Assembly (NCBI GenBank): GCA_963576475.1
Contig: OY754984.1
Coordinates: 19,555,215 to 19,619,214 of the forward strand
From: Molanna angustata
Lineage: Eukaryota; Arthropoda; Insecta; Trichoptera; Molannidae
Length of the DNA: 64,000 bases
Direction of reading: 5' to 3'
Positions 10,700 through 21,343 of the stretch are shown here, piece by piece; position 1 is the stretch's first letter, and every line of letters begins with the position of its first letter. Position numbers and translations under genes: made by a program. A model generated the notes under the pieces. That model was not told the origin of the DNA and did no database searches. It saw only the letters and a list, made by a program, of their open reading frames with translations.

Positions 10700-12370
10700 A
10701 TAAAAAATCACGATGTAAGATTTTTTAATGGATTCCTAGCCTTAGATTCAAAACTTTCTTTCTCAGAAATAAGGATAAGGTTTTCGTAGAATCCTAAGAA
10801 ATACTTTGTAGTACCAGCTTAGTATAAATAAATAAATAAATAAATATTCCTTACCTTGATGATTTGGAAGGACATTTTTGGTGAAATTGTTTGTTTCTAG
10901 TAAAACTTTACAATTATACACGATATGAAAGACTGATACAAATATGACCTCACCGTGAGTTTATATATGATTCAAAGGGATACTATCCCTTTCATACAAA
11001 ATCAAAATAATGATCTTATGTTTTAGTAAAAATATAGTGAAGTAAGAAAGAGATATAGTTTGTAATCCATTATTAGAGAAATTATGTTTTAGATAAAACC
11101 ACTTTAAGGGGCCCAATTACTATTTTATAAAGCAGGGTAGTCCAATTTGATGCTTCCATGGGTCGTATGCATGAACTACAATTATTTTAATTCAACTTTG
11201 GTTAGCAGATCACGTGAGACTACATAAGTGATGGCATACTTCTATTTGAAACTAAGCATGCTTGTAAATAATTTAAATTGAACCCAAAATAGCCTAGAAG
11301 TCGGTAATCACTACTACATATATAAGTTATAATAAATAACATGACATGACAACCATTTTTTTTAGTACACACCGCGTTACTGTGCCTCCAAAATTTGGTG
11401 GCAAGAATTATTTAAATATTTTCCTAATGAATAAATAAAATATTTATAAATTAATTATTAAATTTATTTATATAAATGTTTAATTATTTATTTATTATGT
11501 TATCTATTTATTTATTTATATATTAGGCCCTATTCAGATTCGACTAAAAATTTTATACGGAATTTTAATATATGAGAAATGTCAAAAAGTTGACTGCATT
11601 TATACGGGACTCATTACGTCATTCCGCGCGGATAAAATCTTTTCATCCGCGGTTGTCCGATATTTTAGACGTCTTCGTACTCCGAAACGAATCAGAATTG
11701 GTTATAATAAGATATTATTTTTTTATTAATTCATTCATTTGTTATTTATTAATGTTCGAAATAAAAGTTGAAACAGTACTGAAAATTAATATCAAAAAGT
11801 GCATGTGGTTAACAAAGAGATTTAAATTTAGAAAAGCAAATACTTTTATTTCTATATACTGTGTCAATAATTTCCGATTTATATTTAAACATATATTTGC
11901 TTAATAGCAAACATTCTTTAAAAAAAAATTCGTATGTATTTTTTAAATTTGCAAAAATAAAATCAATGACTTAAAAGACACGCGTAATGGGTGTTATTCC
12001 CTATATTTCTAAGAATGAATTGAAATGAATATAATTACAATAGTTGAAGTAATTGTTTGTCAAATCAATTGTCGTCCAATAGTCCACATTTTAAATTATT
12101 CTGAACATGCGATTGCATTGTTTATGTTAAAATGCAATTGTAACTAATTTTAGACTTTTCTGTTATAACTCAACACCCGTTGATCTATAAGTAAAAAAAT
12201 GGTGCTAGGTAGTATATATGTGCGTATGTATGTGGCCGATGAACTTCTACATATACCGTCCATCCAATTGTGATGAAACTTTGGGGATTTTTTCTGCGTA
12301 CACATGATATAATTTCTAATTTAAATTATTCGATATCACACACTATTTTAAAAAAAGGTTCTATTTGAAA
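10700..12370. other. AT-rich intergenic DNA, flank of the I-like element
   Basis: No gene was recognised. It includes ATAA-type microsatellites near 10826-10845 and 11440-11525. The last bases (TTGCAATG at 12371-12378) are the target site of the retrotransposon that follows. Confidence 0.45.
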
Positions 12371-12378
12371 TTGCAATG
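12371..12378. repeat. Target-site duplication, left copy, of the I-like element
   Basis: TTGCAATG here is repeated at 22421-22428 directly after the terminal A-run. With the ambiguous A residues the duplication may be up to 11 bp. Confidence 0.85.
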
Positions 12379-12414
12379 TTAGTTAGCTTGTTGACGCCGC
12401 GGCGACGAGACGTG
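12379..12414 (+). promoter_or_regulatory. Internal Inr + DPE promoter of the I-like element
   Basis: The 5' end carries TTAGTT (A at 12381), an initiator-like sequence, and AGACGT at 12408-12413. With the A as +1, the latter falls at +28 to +33 and matches the downstream promoter element consensus RGWYVT exactly. Such TATA-less internal promoters are known in Drosophila I, jockey and related elements. Confidence 0.65.
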
Positions 12415-12843
12415 GTCTTCGATAGTGTAGCGTGTATTATTTTTCGTTAAGTGCATTCAAGAGACGAGCGGAGGCAGAAGAGTCCCCCCCCAGCACAGCG
12501 CGGGGCGAGATATTGGCCGTGTCCATACCCGGCCATCAGATAATTCATTATATTATTTATCTACCTACTTTTTGTTTGCGTATTCGGATAATTATCCGGC
12601 GTTTGTTTTTTTTTTATATTTTTTCTTGTTTACTCACAGGGCTGAGGTAGTTTCTTATTCGTTTTTTTTTCGTATTATTTTCGCGAATTTAGATCGTTTT
12701 ATTTCTATTAAATAATATATAGATTTTCTCATTTTTTATATTACGTATTACGTTTATTGTTTTATAGGTTAAGGTACTAATTACTGTAAATATTTAATAT
12801 TTTCTTTTGATATTTATATATGTGTTAATTATAAACCTGTATC

Positions 12844-13935
12844 ATGGAGGAAAACGAACCTCCAGATAAAAGAGGAGGTACAAAATTAAGAAAAAATGAC
12901 TCAGATTCTTCTTCTTCGGAATCATTAATTCTTCTATCAAAAAAACCGAAACTTTCTTCTGAACATGCGTCGCCCTCAATTTCTATGAATGATGTGTGTG
13001 AAGATAAGTCTCAGGATATACAAAAAAATGATGACCTATCCCCTCCCAACACTATAGAAAAAAAGTATTACGAAAAAGATGCGCGTGCCCCGTATATAGT
13101 TCACATACAACGAGTGGATAAAAAAACCATAAATCCATTAGAGCTGGGCAAAGTCCTATACACCAGAAATGTCTGTAAAATTATAAATGGTTCACTAAAA
13201 AAAGAGGGTAGGTATAGAGCTGCCCTTGAATTCCAAACTTTTCAAGACGCTAACAACTTTATTAAAAATATTTCCATACTGTCCAACGACAACTACACGG
13301 CATTCATTCCTACCTATAATCTAACAAAAATCGGTTTGGTCAGAGGCATCCCCACGGAACTATCTGAACAGGAAATATTAGATTTAATTTCTACCTCGGG
13401 TCAAGGTATAAAGGCCATCAAGGTTAGACGACTCAACTACAAAGACAAATCTGGAGAGAAACCGGAGTGGCGCCCGTCACGTACGGTCGTCATAACTTTC
13501 TTGGGCCAAATTTTGCCCAAATTCATATACATTTTCTATAATGCCATTAAAGTGGAGCTATATACGTATCCCACGACACTGTGCTATAACTGCTACAGAT
13601 ACGGTCATCGCAAGATAGCCTGTAAAGGATCACCGCGTTGTAATATTTGTGGAGAACACCACCCAACAGTAGAATGTAAAAAAGATCCAGACCTACCAAC
13701 TTGTGCGAATTGCAGAGGCGATCATATGGCATCGAGTATTACTTGCCCTGAATATATTCGTCAAAAAAATATAAAATTCTCAATGGCTTCTGAAAGTCTC
13801 TCGTATTTCCAGGCCTCTAAACTCTACCCCCCAGCAAAAAAATCATATGCAGAAACAACGGGTCAATACCTAACACAAAAGTCAAACACGGAAGCACCTC
13901 AATCGTATACCAAAACCGTTTATAAAAAATGTTAA
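12844..13935 (+). CDS. ORF1 (Gag-like nucleic-acid-binding protein) of the I-like retrotransposon
   Basis: The 363-residue frame starts with a charged, Ser-rich N-terminus containing an acidic/serine tract and a KKPK basic patch. The middle third is globular and would fit an RRM-like fold. The C-terminal part has three zinc knuckles at about residues 239-292: CYNCYRYGHRKIAC, CNICGEHHPTVEC and CANCRGDHMASSITC. In I-type elements this protein binds the element RNA and forms the ribonucleoprotein needed for transposition. The frame ends at TGT TAA just after an A-run, but the neighbouring +1 frame stays open from here to 14245, so this copy probably carries a one-base frameshift and the native protein was about 100 residues longer. 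Confidence 0.85.
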   Translation: MEENEPPDKRGGTKLRKNDSDSSSSESLILLSKKPKLSSEHASPSISMNDVCEDKSQDIQKNDDLSPPNTIEKKYYEKDARAPYIVHIQRVDKKTINPLELGKVLYTRNVCKIINGSLKKEGRYRAALEFQTFQDANNFIKNISILSNDNYTAFIPTYNLTKIGLVRGIPTELSEQEILDLISTSGQGIKAIKVRRLNYKDKSGEKPEWRPSRTVVITFLGQILPKFIYIFYNAIKVELYTYPTTLCYNCYRYGHRKIACKGSPRCNICGEHHPTVECKKDPDLPTCANCRGDHMASSITCPEYIRQKNIKFSMASESLSYFQASKLYPPAKKSYAETTGQYLTQKSNTEAPQSYTKTVYKKC

Positions 13936-14245
13936 ACCTAGGTCAACTCAAAAAGCAGGGTATGATAAAAATGCTCATAACTCCCTAGTATTTTATCCGA
14001 ACGGAAATTCTCATTCTCTCCCAGATGGTTGTGCAATCAATCATCAGTTGAGTACTGAAGACTGTAACTCAGTATCAAGTTTGTCGAACAACTTACATAA
14101 TGATAATACTTTATTTGTGAAATCACTAGTTAATATTTTGATTGAAATGATATCTAAAATTCCCATGTTACCGCAAAACGCTGCATACCTATTAGAACCC
14201 TTAAATCGCTTACTTTTGAACAATCCTGAAAATTCGAAAATGTAG
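13920..14245 (+). CDS. Frame-shifted C-terminal extension of ORF1
   Basis: The +1 frame is open across the ORF1 stop, through KPRSTQKAGYDKNAH and a Leu-rich helical end (SLVNILIEMISKIP) to a stop at 14245. Its Asn/Ser-rich composition resembles the rest of ORF1. The end lies only 67 bases before the ORF2 start. This could be a single-base lesion in this copy or a programmed shift at the A/T-rich slippery run near 13912-13930; other copies would tell. Confidence 0.55.
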
Positions 14246-14312
14246 GTTTATTTCGTATTTATTTTACAGACCCACGGATGAATATTAAAATTAATAATCT
14301 AACAAAACGACA

Positions 14313-17078
14313 ATGGCTAACAAAAATAGCATAATATTCCTTCAGTGGAATGTCCGAAGCATCCAGGCGAACAAGTCAGAATTAATAAACCTTCTAAATA
14401 AAGAATCAATAACAGTGGGAGCCATCTCAGAAACTTGGTTGAAAGAGGATCTCTCATTCCACATACCAGGTTTTCAAATAATACGACATGATAGAGCTGA
14501 TGGTAGAGGAGGTTCAGCTTTACTCATTAAAAATAACTTAAAGTTCACTCCTATACAAATATCCAACATACCTGATTCCATTCAAATAACGGCTGCATCC
14601 ATTGAAACTATCTCAGTGTTGTCAATATATATTCCACCGAATATTCTATTTTCCGAAACCATTTGGTCAAACATTATAAAACAAATTTCTCCACCTATTA
14701 TTTTGTTAGGCGATTTCAATGGTCACTCTCCAAGTTGGGGTAGCGATATTACAAATCAATCCGGGAAAAATATATTAGAATTTTTAGATAATAACAATTT
14801 ATGTTTTTTGAATGACGGCTCCCCTACACGTATTACATCTCCTTGTCAAAACAAGAGTGCAGTTGATTTAAGCATATGCTCGCCATCACTTGTCTCATCT
14901 CTTACTTGGTCCGCTGGCCTCGATCCATACTCAAGTGACCATTTCCCTATCATAATCAAATCTAATAATATATTTCCTTCTTCAAAACGACCCAAATCAA
15001 TAACTAAGACGCACTACATTACGGGTAAGGCCAATTGGGATAAATTTGCGGTTATCAACGAAGAAAAAATGAAACATCTTCCTCCACCTTCTAGTGAAAA
15101 TGTTTTAGATGGTTACAGACAGTGGTCAACAAAAATAATTGAAACCGCCAACGAAACAATACCAATAAGTAAAAAAGTTAATAAAAATAAACCAGCGCCA
15201 GCACCTTGGTGGGATGAGGAGTGCAACAGATGGGTGCGATTAAGAAAGGCAGCTATGAAAAAGTATCACGCCAATATGACTATGGAAAACTTTCTCAATT
15301 TTAAAAAAACACAAGCTATCACCAAAAGAACTCTAAGAAATAAAAAACGAGAGGGTTGGAAGACATTTTGTAATTCTCTATCACCAGAAACCCCCGCAAC
15401 GGAGGTCTGGAAGTCAATCAAAAGTTTTCGATGCAACTCTAAACAATTTTTTTCTAAGTTAGATTCTCATACATGTATTTCTGAATTTGTTGATAAACTA
15501 TCTCCCTCGTATGTCCCAACCTATGATGAATACAGTCCTAGTTTTAATTTGATAGAGGACAATTGGCTAGACAGACCGTTCACAACCGAAGAATTAAACG
15601 TAGCATTGGGGTCTGTGTCGGACACAGCGCCAGGACTAGATAATATACCGTACAGTTTCATTAAGAAATCGGGTGAATTTTCTAAAACTTTTTTTTTGGA
15701 ATTGGTCAATATTTTTTTCAGTACAGGCCTTATTCCGAATGAATGGAAGCAACAACTTATCATCCCGATCTTGAAGCCAGGATGCAACCCAAACTCTGGC
15801 CTCTCGTATCGCCCAATAACACTGTCGTCCACCCCCCTTAAAATTGTGGAGCGAATGATCAAAAATAGGTTAGATTGGTATGTTGAAAGTGAACAAATCC
15901 TTTCCAAATTTCAATTCGGTTTCAGAAAAAAACATTCTACTCTGGAGAGTATTTCCATTCTGGCAACTGAAATAAGTATAGCTAGGCTAAGGGGAGAGTT
16001 TTTGGTAGGAGTGAGCCTGGATATACATGGTGCATACGATCATGTCTTTCTCCCATCATTAAAAAAAAGACTCCTGAATATAGGGGTTCCAACAAAACTT
16101 TCTTCTTTTATATTAAATCTACTGATCAAAAGGGAAATATTTGTTGAGTCATACGACACCACGCCTATTACCAGAGTAATTCATAGGGGACTACCACAGG
16201 GGTCTTCTCTAAGTCCTCTACTTTTTAATATATTAATTAGTGATATTTACACGAATTTTCCGTCCGGTGTTAAAATGCTATGTTTTGCCGACGATATATT
16301 TCTGTACGTCTCTAACCGCGATATAAAACACGCTATGAGAATAATATCAGAAGCTGTAAGTCACGTATATTCTTGGTTATTTTTACAGGGTCTAGAACTA
16401 TCGCCATCCAAAAGTAAAGCTATAGTATTCACAAAGAAACGATCAGTTCCACACATTAAAATTCAAATAAAAAATCAGGACATCTATTTCTACGATTCGA
16501 TTAAGTTACTCGGTGTTGTATTTGATTCAAAAATGACATGGAGACATTATGTTGAACTTCTGATTTCTAAAGCTCAGAGCGGTCTTAACATGATGAGGGC
16601 TGTCTCTCGAGTTTGGTGGGGGTGTCATCCTATTACACAGAAAAATTTTTATAATGCATATATAAAAAGTAAATTTGACTATGCATCTTTCATAATTGAA
16701 CCTACCTCGAAAAAGAACATTGGCCGAATGGACCGCATACATAATCAAGCTCTTAGGCTAATAACAGGAGCTATGAGGTCGTCGCCAATAAATGCACTCC
16801 AGCTCGAAGCTGTTGACCCGCCATTGAATTTGAGAAGACAGCTATGTGCTGACAAATTTCTTATTAAATGTTATTCAATCAAAAATCACCCTCTGATAAA
16901 ACTTTTGAATCAGTTATCAGATGAACTAATTATCACAAATAAACTTGATAACAAACACAAACCTCTGTTATTGAATAGTTTACAAACACAAAAAGAAATA
17001 CTGCCACATTGTCATCAATATAAAATTTTGCCTCTGTATAATTTTGAATTTAAAATTAGTATTAAAGCTGATTGGTAA
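14313..17078 (+). CDS. ORF2 endonuclease/reverse transcriptase of the I-like element, 5' part
   Basis: The N-terminal ~220 residues are an apurinic/apyrimidinic-type endonuclease with the expected residues: NVRS, ETW, LLGDFNGHSPSWG, AVDLS and SSDHFP. The reverse transcriptase follows, with LDIHGAYDHV, GLPQGSSLSPLLFN and the intact catalytic motif CFADDIFLYV. The thumb region leads into FEFKIS, where the frame enters an inserted LTR and stops at 17078 (ADW-stop derived from LTR bases). The protein nicks the target and copies the RNA at the nick. All catalytic residues visible are intact, so the copy looks young. The rest of the ORF, with RNase H, lies after the insertion. Confidence 0.92.
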   Translation: MANKNSIIFLQWNVRSIQANKSELINLLNKESITVGAISETWLKEDLSFHIPGFQIIRHDRADGRGGSALLIKNNLKFTPIQISNIPDSIQITAASIETISVLSIYIPPNILFSETIWSNIIKQISPPIILLGDFNGHSPSWGSDITNQSGKNILEFLDNNNLCFLNDGSPTRITSPCQNKSAVDLSICSPSLVSSLTWSAGLDPYSSDHFPIIIKSNNIFPSSKRPKSITKTHYITGKANWDKFAVINEEKMKHLPPPSSENVLDGYRQWSTKIIETANETIPISKKVNKNKPAPAPWWDEECNRWVRLRKAAMKKYHANMTMENFLNFKKTQAITKRTLRNKKREGWKTFCNSLSPETPATEVWKSIKSFRCNSKQFFSKLDSHTCISEFVDKLSPSYVPTYDEYSPSFNLIEDNWLDRPFTTEELNVALGSVSDTAPGLDNIPYSFIKKSGEFSKTFFLELVNIFFSTGLIPNEWKQQLIIPILKPGCNPNSGLSYRPITLSSTPLKIVERMIKNRLDWYVESEQILSKFQFGFRKKHSTLESISILATEISIARLRGEFLVGVSLDIHGAYDHVFLPSLKKRLLNIGVPTKLSSFILNLLIKREIFVESYDTTPITRVIHRGLPQGSSLSPLLFNILISDIYTNFPSGVKMLCFADDIFLYVSNRDIKHAMRIISEAVSHVYSWLFLQGLELSPSKSKAIVFTKKRSVPHIKIQIKNQDIYFYDSIKLLGVVFDSKMTWRHYVELLISKAQSGLNMMRAVSRVWWGCHPITQKNFYNAYIKSKFDYASFIIEPTSKKNIGRMDRIHNQALRLITGAMRSSPINALQLEAVDPPLNLRRQLCADKFLIKCYSIKNHPLIKLLNQLSDELIITNKLDNKHKPLLLNSLQTQKEILPHCHQYKILPLYNFEFKISIKADW
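17059..17062. repeat. 4-bp target duplication (GTAT), left copy, of the LTR element
   Basis: GTAT precedes the left LTR and is repeated at 21344-21347 after the right LTR. Deleting the element plus one copy restores the ORF2 reading frame without a stop. Confidence 0.8.
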
Positions 17079-17739
17079 CCAGAGGGGATACCAATCAACA
17101 GTAGGTAGTAACCAGAGTGGTTACTATTAAATATAAGTGGTAACCAGAGGGGTTACCAGTAAAGAGAGTTTACTATATCCCAAGTGGATATGATTTGAAA
17201 TAAGAACACAAGGACAGTGGTTTAGAGAGAAGAAGAAAGAATGGTCAAAAGTAACAATGAGTATATTGATCACAATTAATAGTTTGCTTAAGGGTAAATT
17301 TACAATTGGTGAAATAACTTACAAAGGAACTTTCTCACGATGAGTAGGTATAACGAGCGAGTTAGCGGGTGTGTTCGAAGTGTCCGAATCTTCGCATGGT
17401 GAAGTACCATCGTGCTCGCGGGGTCGAGAGATGACCGGTGTCGGCGAGACGGCGTGGTCGAGAACGGCGGCGTGAAGTGACGAATTGAAGTGGCGGAAAT
17501 ACGGAAATGAAGTGACGAAGTGTACAAGTGTAGACTCCCTTAAATAGTGCTGCGCTGGGGGTAGCAAGTTCAATGTCCTCGAACTTTCTAGACTTATTTA
17601 TTTGAAGTGTCATACCCAGTTGAGGAGTATTGTCACTTGTTTGACGTTGCGGGCGATGAACTCGGCCTAGCGATAAACAAATGTACTTGCCGTCGCTAGG
17701 CGCGCGCTCGAAAGAAATTTCGAGATGTGGTCTGCCACA
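17063..17739 (-). repeat. 3' LTR of the nested element (minus-strand order)
   Basis: It matches 20667-21343 at a constant offset of 3604 bases with no differences noticed. It contains the repeated phrase GTAACCAGAG, GGTTACCA near its outer end and a GC-rich stretch at 17370-17500. Short open frames in it are duplicated in the other LTR and have no recognisable function. Confidence 0.9.
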
Positions 17740-17751
17740 TTCCTCCCCTCC
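17740..17751 (-). promoter_or_regulatory. Polypurine tract of the LTR element
   Basis: On the minus strand GGAGGGGAGGAA sits directly against the LTR start TGTGGCAG. In LTR elements this primes plus-strand DNA synthesis. Its position, together with the primer-binding site at the other end, fixes the orientation as minus. Confidence 0.8.
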
Positions 17752-20647
17752 AAGTGGTATCGAAGATGGCACGATACCTTGGTAGAACGTCATGGTGTGG
17801 CTGAGTTGAGGCAGTCGTTGCTGAAGTTTTTTGTAGTCATTACAATTTTGGAGAGATGGTTAGACTTGTGTTAGTTGGACTGTTGCCTAGTTGCTGATGA
17901 TGATTGCGACGGATCAAGATGTGATTGCTTTGGAAACAGTGTTCCCGTTCAGCCCGTTGACAATTGCAGTGTGTCGGTGAGGCTTGTTAGTACACAAAGC
18001 TGTGGAGTCCGTGGAGTCAGTGTAGTCCGTGGAGTCCGATAAGCTGTGCAGTGTAATTGGCATCTAAACATTCTTGTCGAATTTGCAGAACTGTGCAGTT
18101 GGCTTGCGTTGGCATTTTCGAAGTTTTCGTTGACTGTCGTCGTGTTGACAGCGTGTGTTGACAGTGACGTGTTGACAGCGTCGTGTTGACCGTGTCGTGT
18201 AGACGTCGTGTTGTCGTGGTTGAGCAGCTCCTTGGGTATGCGAGACAGAGTGCGAGTCATAAGCATAACACGAAGGATGGGACAGCGTCCCAACAAAATC
18301 ATTCCTCGTTCAAAGACGTGCGTAGCGATGAGACGAGGTGAGTTTTTGTGTGCTCGAGATGTGTGCGTGCGTTCATATTTGGGTGTCCGACAGCTCTGGA
18401 GTAGTTCTCCAGCGTTGAAGTTGCGGCGTGTCTGTTGCGTTAGACAGCTTTGGAGTATGTAGTTCTCCAGTGGGGCCTGTGTGTGCATTCTTTGCTGCGC
18501 ATCAAGTGAGTCTGATGTCTTTGGGAATACGTGCCAGTATAGCGAGTGCTTGTGCATTCTTTGCCGCGCATCAAGTGAGTCTGATGTCTTTGGGAATACG
18601 TGCCAGTATAGCGAGTTGTAGCGTGTCGGTGTTGCTCTTGGTTGCTGATGAAAACCATTTGTTGCTGAAGTTGTCCATTTTGATTTGGTGCCGTTGCCAA
18701 TGTTGTTCATCTTGATTTGGTGCCGTTGACAATGTTTGCCATCTTGATTTATCGATGTTGATAATGTCGCTTTCCATCTTGATTTGATGCTGATGATGAT
18801 GATAACGTTGATCATCTTGCTTCTATAGTTGTACATAGTAACAGCAGTTGACAGTTGTAAATTTTAAATTTTCATAATATAAACATTTACAATTGTAGCA
18901 AGCGAATAAATAAAATATTGTTGGTTGCATGTTGCAAAAATATAATATGTACAATGATAAGTATTTGTCAATAATAATTAAGTTGATTACAATATATTTT
19001 AGAAGTGAAAATAAATTCAAGTATCTAATTAGGTATACAATGCAACAAAAAAATAATATGAATTTCAGCAAAGTCCAAAAATGTTTAAAATATTCTATTT
19101 GTAATAGGTAAATATTGAAATGTGTCTAAGTACAAAAATGCTTTGCAAGTTTCAAAGTATAAAAGGTATTTAAAGCAAAATTACAAAGTATGAAATAGGT
19201 AAGTTAAGTATTTCACGAAATTAGTACCTATTTGATATATTAAATAGTGATAATTTAATTAATTATTTGCGAGCTCTTTTGATATAAAAATATATTTCTG
19301 ATTGCAATGAATTTAAATAACGTACGTAAATATCTTGTTAGCAAAAACTTAGATTGTCGCTCGGTAGATGGTATTTATTGAAAACTTAATTTTTCTACCG
19401 CTAGTTGAAATTAAGATAGATTAGTCACGAGCTGTGTTCGCGTTGTTTACGTATTTAAAAATAACAAAATTGAAGTTTTATCGTTTAAAACCGAAAACTT
19501 TCCATCGATATTTGTTTTAACAGTGAAATTTATATATCTAGTTCAATTAAATGTTCTGTATCACGCGTAAATCTGTATTTAAAATATAAAATTAATAATT
19601 TTTGTCACTTCAGTATTATTGTTGTGCGTGAGAATTTTTTGTCGCGATGTATGTGAAAAATAATTTTAGTTCCGTGAATTATGTGAAAAGAATATAACTA
19701 AATTCGGAAGTGCGGTTTTGCTTATGTATATCGCGATTGTCGGAGTATTTTTTTTACTTAAAGCAGTGCCGTACAGAAATTTTTTTGACAGTGTTTGTTT
19801 GTGTGAAATTATAAAGTGGGTACCAATATATACCTTTGTTTACAATCTCAGAATAAAATGAATGTGTACTATGCATGTGTTATTTGAATGCAACATTTAT
19901 GACAAAGAATAACTAAAAACCGAGAAACGCGGGTGATTTTTAAACGCGATTGCATAGAATTAAGCGCGATTGTTTCGCGGGTGTAGTGTAGTGTACCCAT
20001 CGTGAGAGATTCAAAAACCAATTCGTTCTTTTTCAAAGCTAGGAAAAGAAAAGGAGTGATCTGAGGAAAATCGGTAAGTGTTGTTTAATGTTATTGTAAG
20101 GAAAAAAATACCACTTATTGTGAATGCATATTTATCGTTTTTCGGCCACGGGCCGGTACTAGATAAATACCGATGTTTTGTAAATACCAGTAGCTGTGTA
20201 GCTTATCTCTTTACCTGTCAAACTTCCTAGCGAAATCATCGACCTGCTAAAGTTTTATACGCGAGTGAAAATTGTTATTTTTCTTATTTATAAAATCTGT
20301 GATAGTGCTAAATACAAATTTGTAAGTTAACATTTTAAATTGTTATTTCTCATCTCTACTCTGACTTTACCCTGTTATAAATACTTTAACTTGATTGTGA
20401 CTTGTTGGAACCTTTTATAATACTTAATAGAGTTCGCACTCTATTTAAGCGAACAGTTTCTGTTCTGGTGACCTCTCTTCCAGCAAGTCACAACAAGAAG
20501 TTCATTCTGCATTAATTTCCCTTCTGGAGTCTAAAAATATAGAACCTAACTAAGGATTCTAATGATATATATATAAGTAAACCCCTCTGGTTACTAATTT
20601 TATTTGACCTACCCAATTGGTAATAGGCACACACTGGCCTTTAGTTT
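17752..20647 (-). other. Non-coding interior of the LTR element
   Basis: No retroviral-type protein motif is seen on either strand. A 295-codon minus frame at 17949-18836 is Thr/Ser/His-rich, lacks domains and runs through local tandem repeats, so I do not call it a gene. The remainder (18840-20640) is AT-rich with many stops. Tandem repeats at 18486-18790 are described separately. Confidence 0.6.
18486..18623. repeat. 69-bp tandem duplication inside the LTR element
   Basis: Two copies begin CATTCTTTG at 18486 and 18555 and share GCGCATCAAGTGAGTCTGA and the following GGGAATACGTGCCAG block, with one visible substitution. Next to it, 18670-18790 holds degenerate repeats of CATCTTGATTTGGTGCCGTT. 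Confidence 0.75.
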
Positions 20648-20665
20648 ATCACGTCGGGGTCACCA
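20648..20665 (-). promoter_or_regulatory. Primer-binding site of the LTR element
   Basis: On the minus strand TGGTGACCCCGACGTGAT lies one base after the LTR end. It starts with TGG, the complement of a tRNA CCA end, as required of a retroelement primer site. I do not assign the tRNA. Confidence 0.8.
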
Positions 20666-20666
20666 T

Positions 20667-21343
20667 TAAAGCTGATTGGTAACCAGAGGGGATACCAATC
20701 AACAGTAGGTAGTAACCAGAGTGGTTACTATTAAATATAAGTGGTAACCAGAGGGGTTACCAGTAAAGAGAGTTTACTATATCCCAAGTGGATATGATTT
20801 GAAATAAGAACACAAGGACAGTGGTTTAGAGAGAAGAAGAAAGAATGGTCAAAAGTAACAATGAGTATATTGATCACAATTAATAGTTTGCTTAAGGGTA
20901 AATTTACAATTGGTGAAATAACTTACAAAGGAACTTTCTCACGATGAGTAGGTATAACGAGCGAGTTAGCGGGTGTGTTCGAAGTGTCCGAATCTTCGCA
21001 TGGTGAAGTACCATCGTGCTCGCGGGGTCGAGAGATGACCGGTGTCGGCGAGACGGCGTGGTCGAGAACGGCGGCGTGAAGTGACGAATTGAAGTGGCGG
21101 AAATACGGAAATGAAGTGACGAAGTGTACAAGTGTAGACTCCCTTAAATAGTGCTGCGCTGGGGGTAGCAAGTTCAATGTCCTCGAACTTTCTAGACTTA
21201 TTTATTTGAAGTGTCATACCCAGTTGAGGAGTATTGTCACTTGTTTGACGTTGCGGGCGATGAACTCGGCCTAGCGATAAACAAATGTACTTGCCGTCGC
21301 TAGGCGCGCGCTCGAAAGAAATTTCGAGATGTGGTCTGCCACA
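20667..21343 (-). repeat. 5' LTR of the nested element (minus-strand order)
   Basis: It runs from TGTGGCAG (minus strand, 21343 downward) to CAGCTTTA at 20667. It would contain the promoter of the element. No convincing TATA box was identified. Confidence 0.9.

Larger units (their letters stand above)
17063..21343 (-). mobile_element. Non-autonomous LTR retrotransposon nested in ORF2
   Basis: Two 677-bp direct repeats bound a 2.93-kb interior. Read on the minus strand, the left LTR starts TGTGGCAG at 21343, the interior begins one base after the LTR with TGGTGACCCCGACGTGAT, a primer-binding site, and ends in GGAGGGGAGGAA, a polypurine tract touching the second LTR. The interior encodes no gag, protease, reverse transcriptase or integrase. 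It therefore resembles a large non-autonomous LTR derivative moved by proteins of a Gypsy-like relative elsewhere. The LTR end (CTTTA) is not the usual CA. A 4-bp GTAT duplication flanks it. By eye the two LTRs are identical, so insertion was recent. Confidence 0.88.

Noticed and set aside
17300..17793. Several 75-143-codon frames in the LTR, repeated at 20904-21217
   Set aside because: They overlap each other in different frames, lack motifs and are duplicated only because the LTR is.
17949..18836. 295-codon minus frame in the LTR element as a gag or env gene
   Set aside because: It has no zinc knuckle, protease, RT or membrane motif and runs through local tandem repeats.
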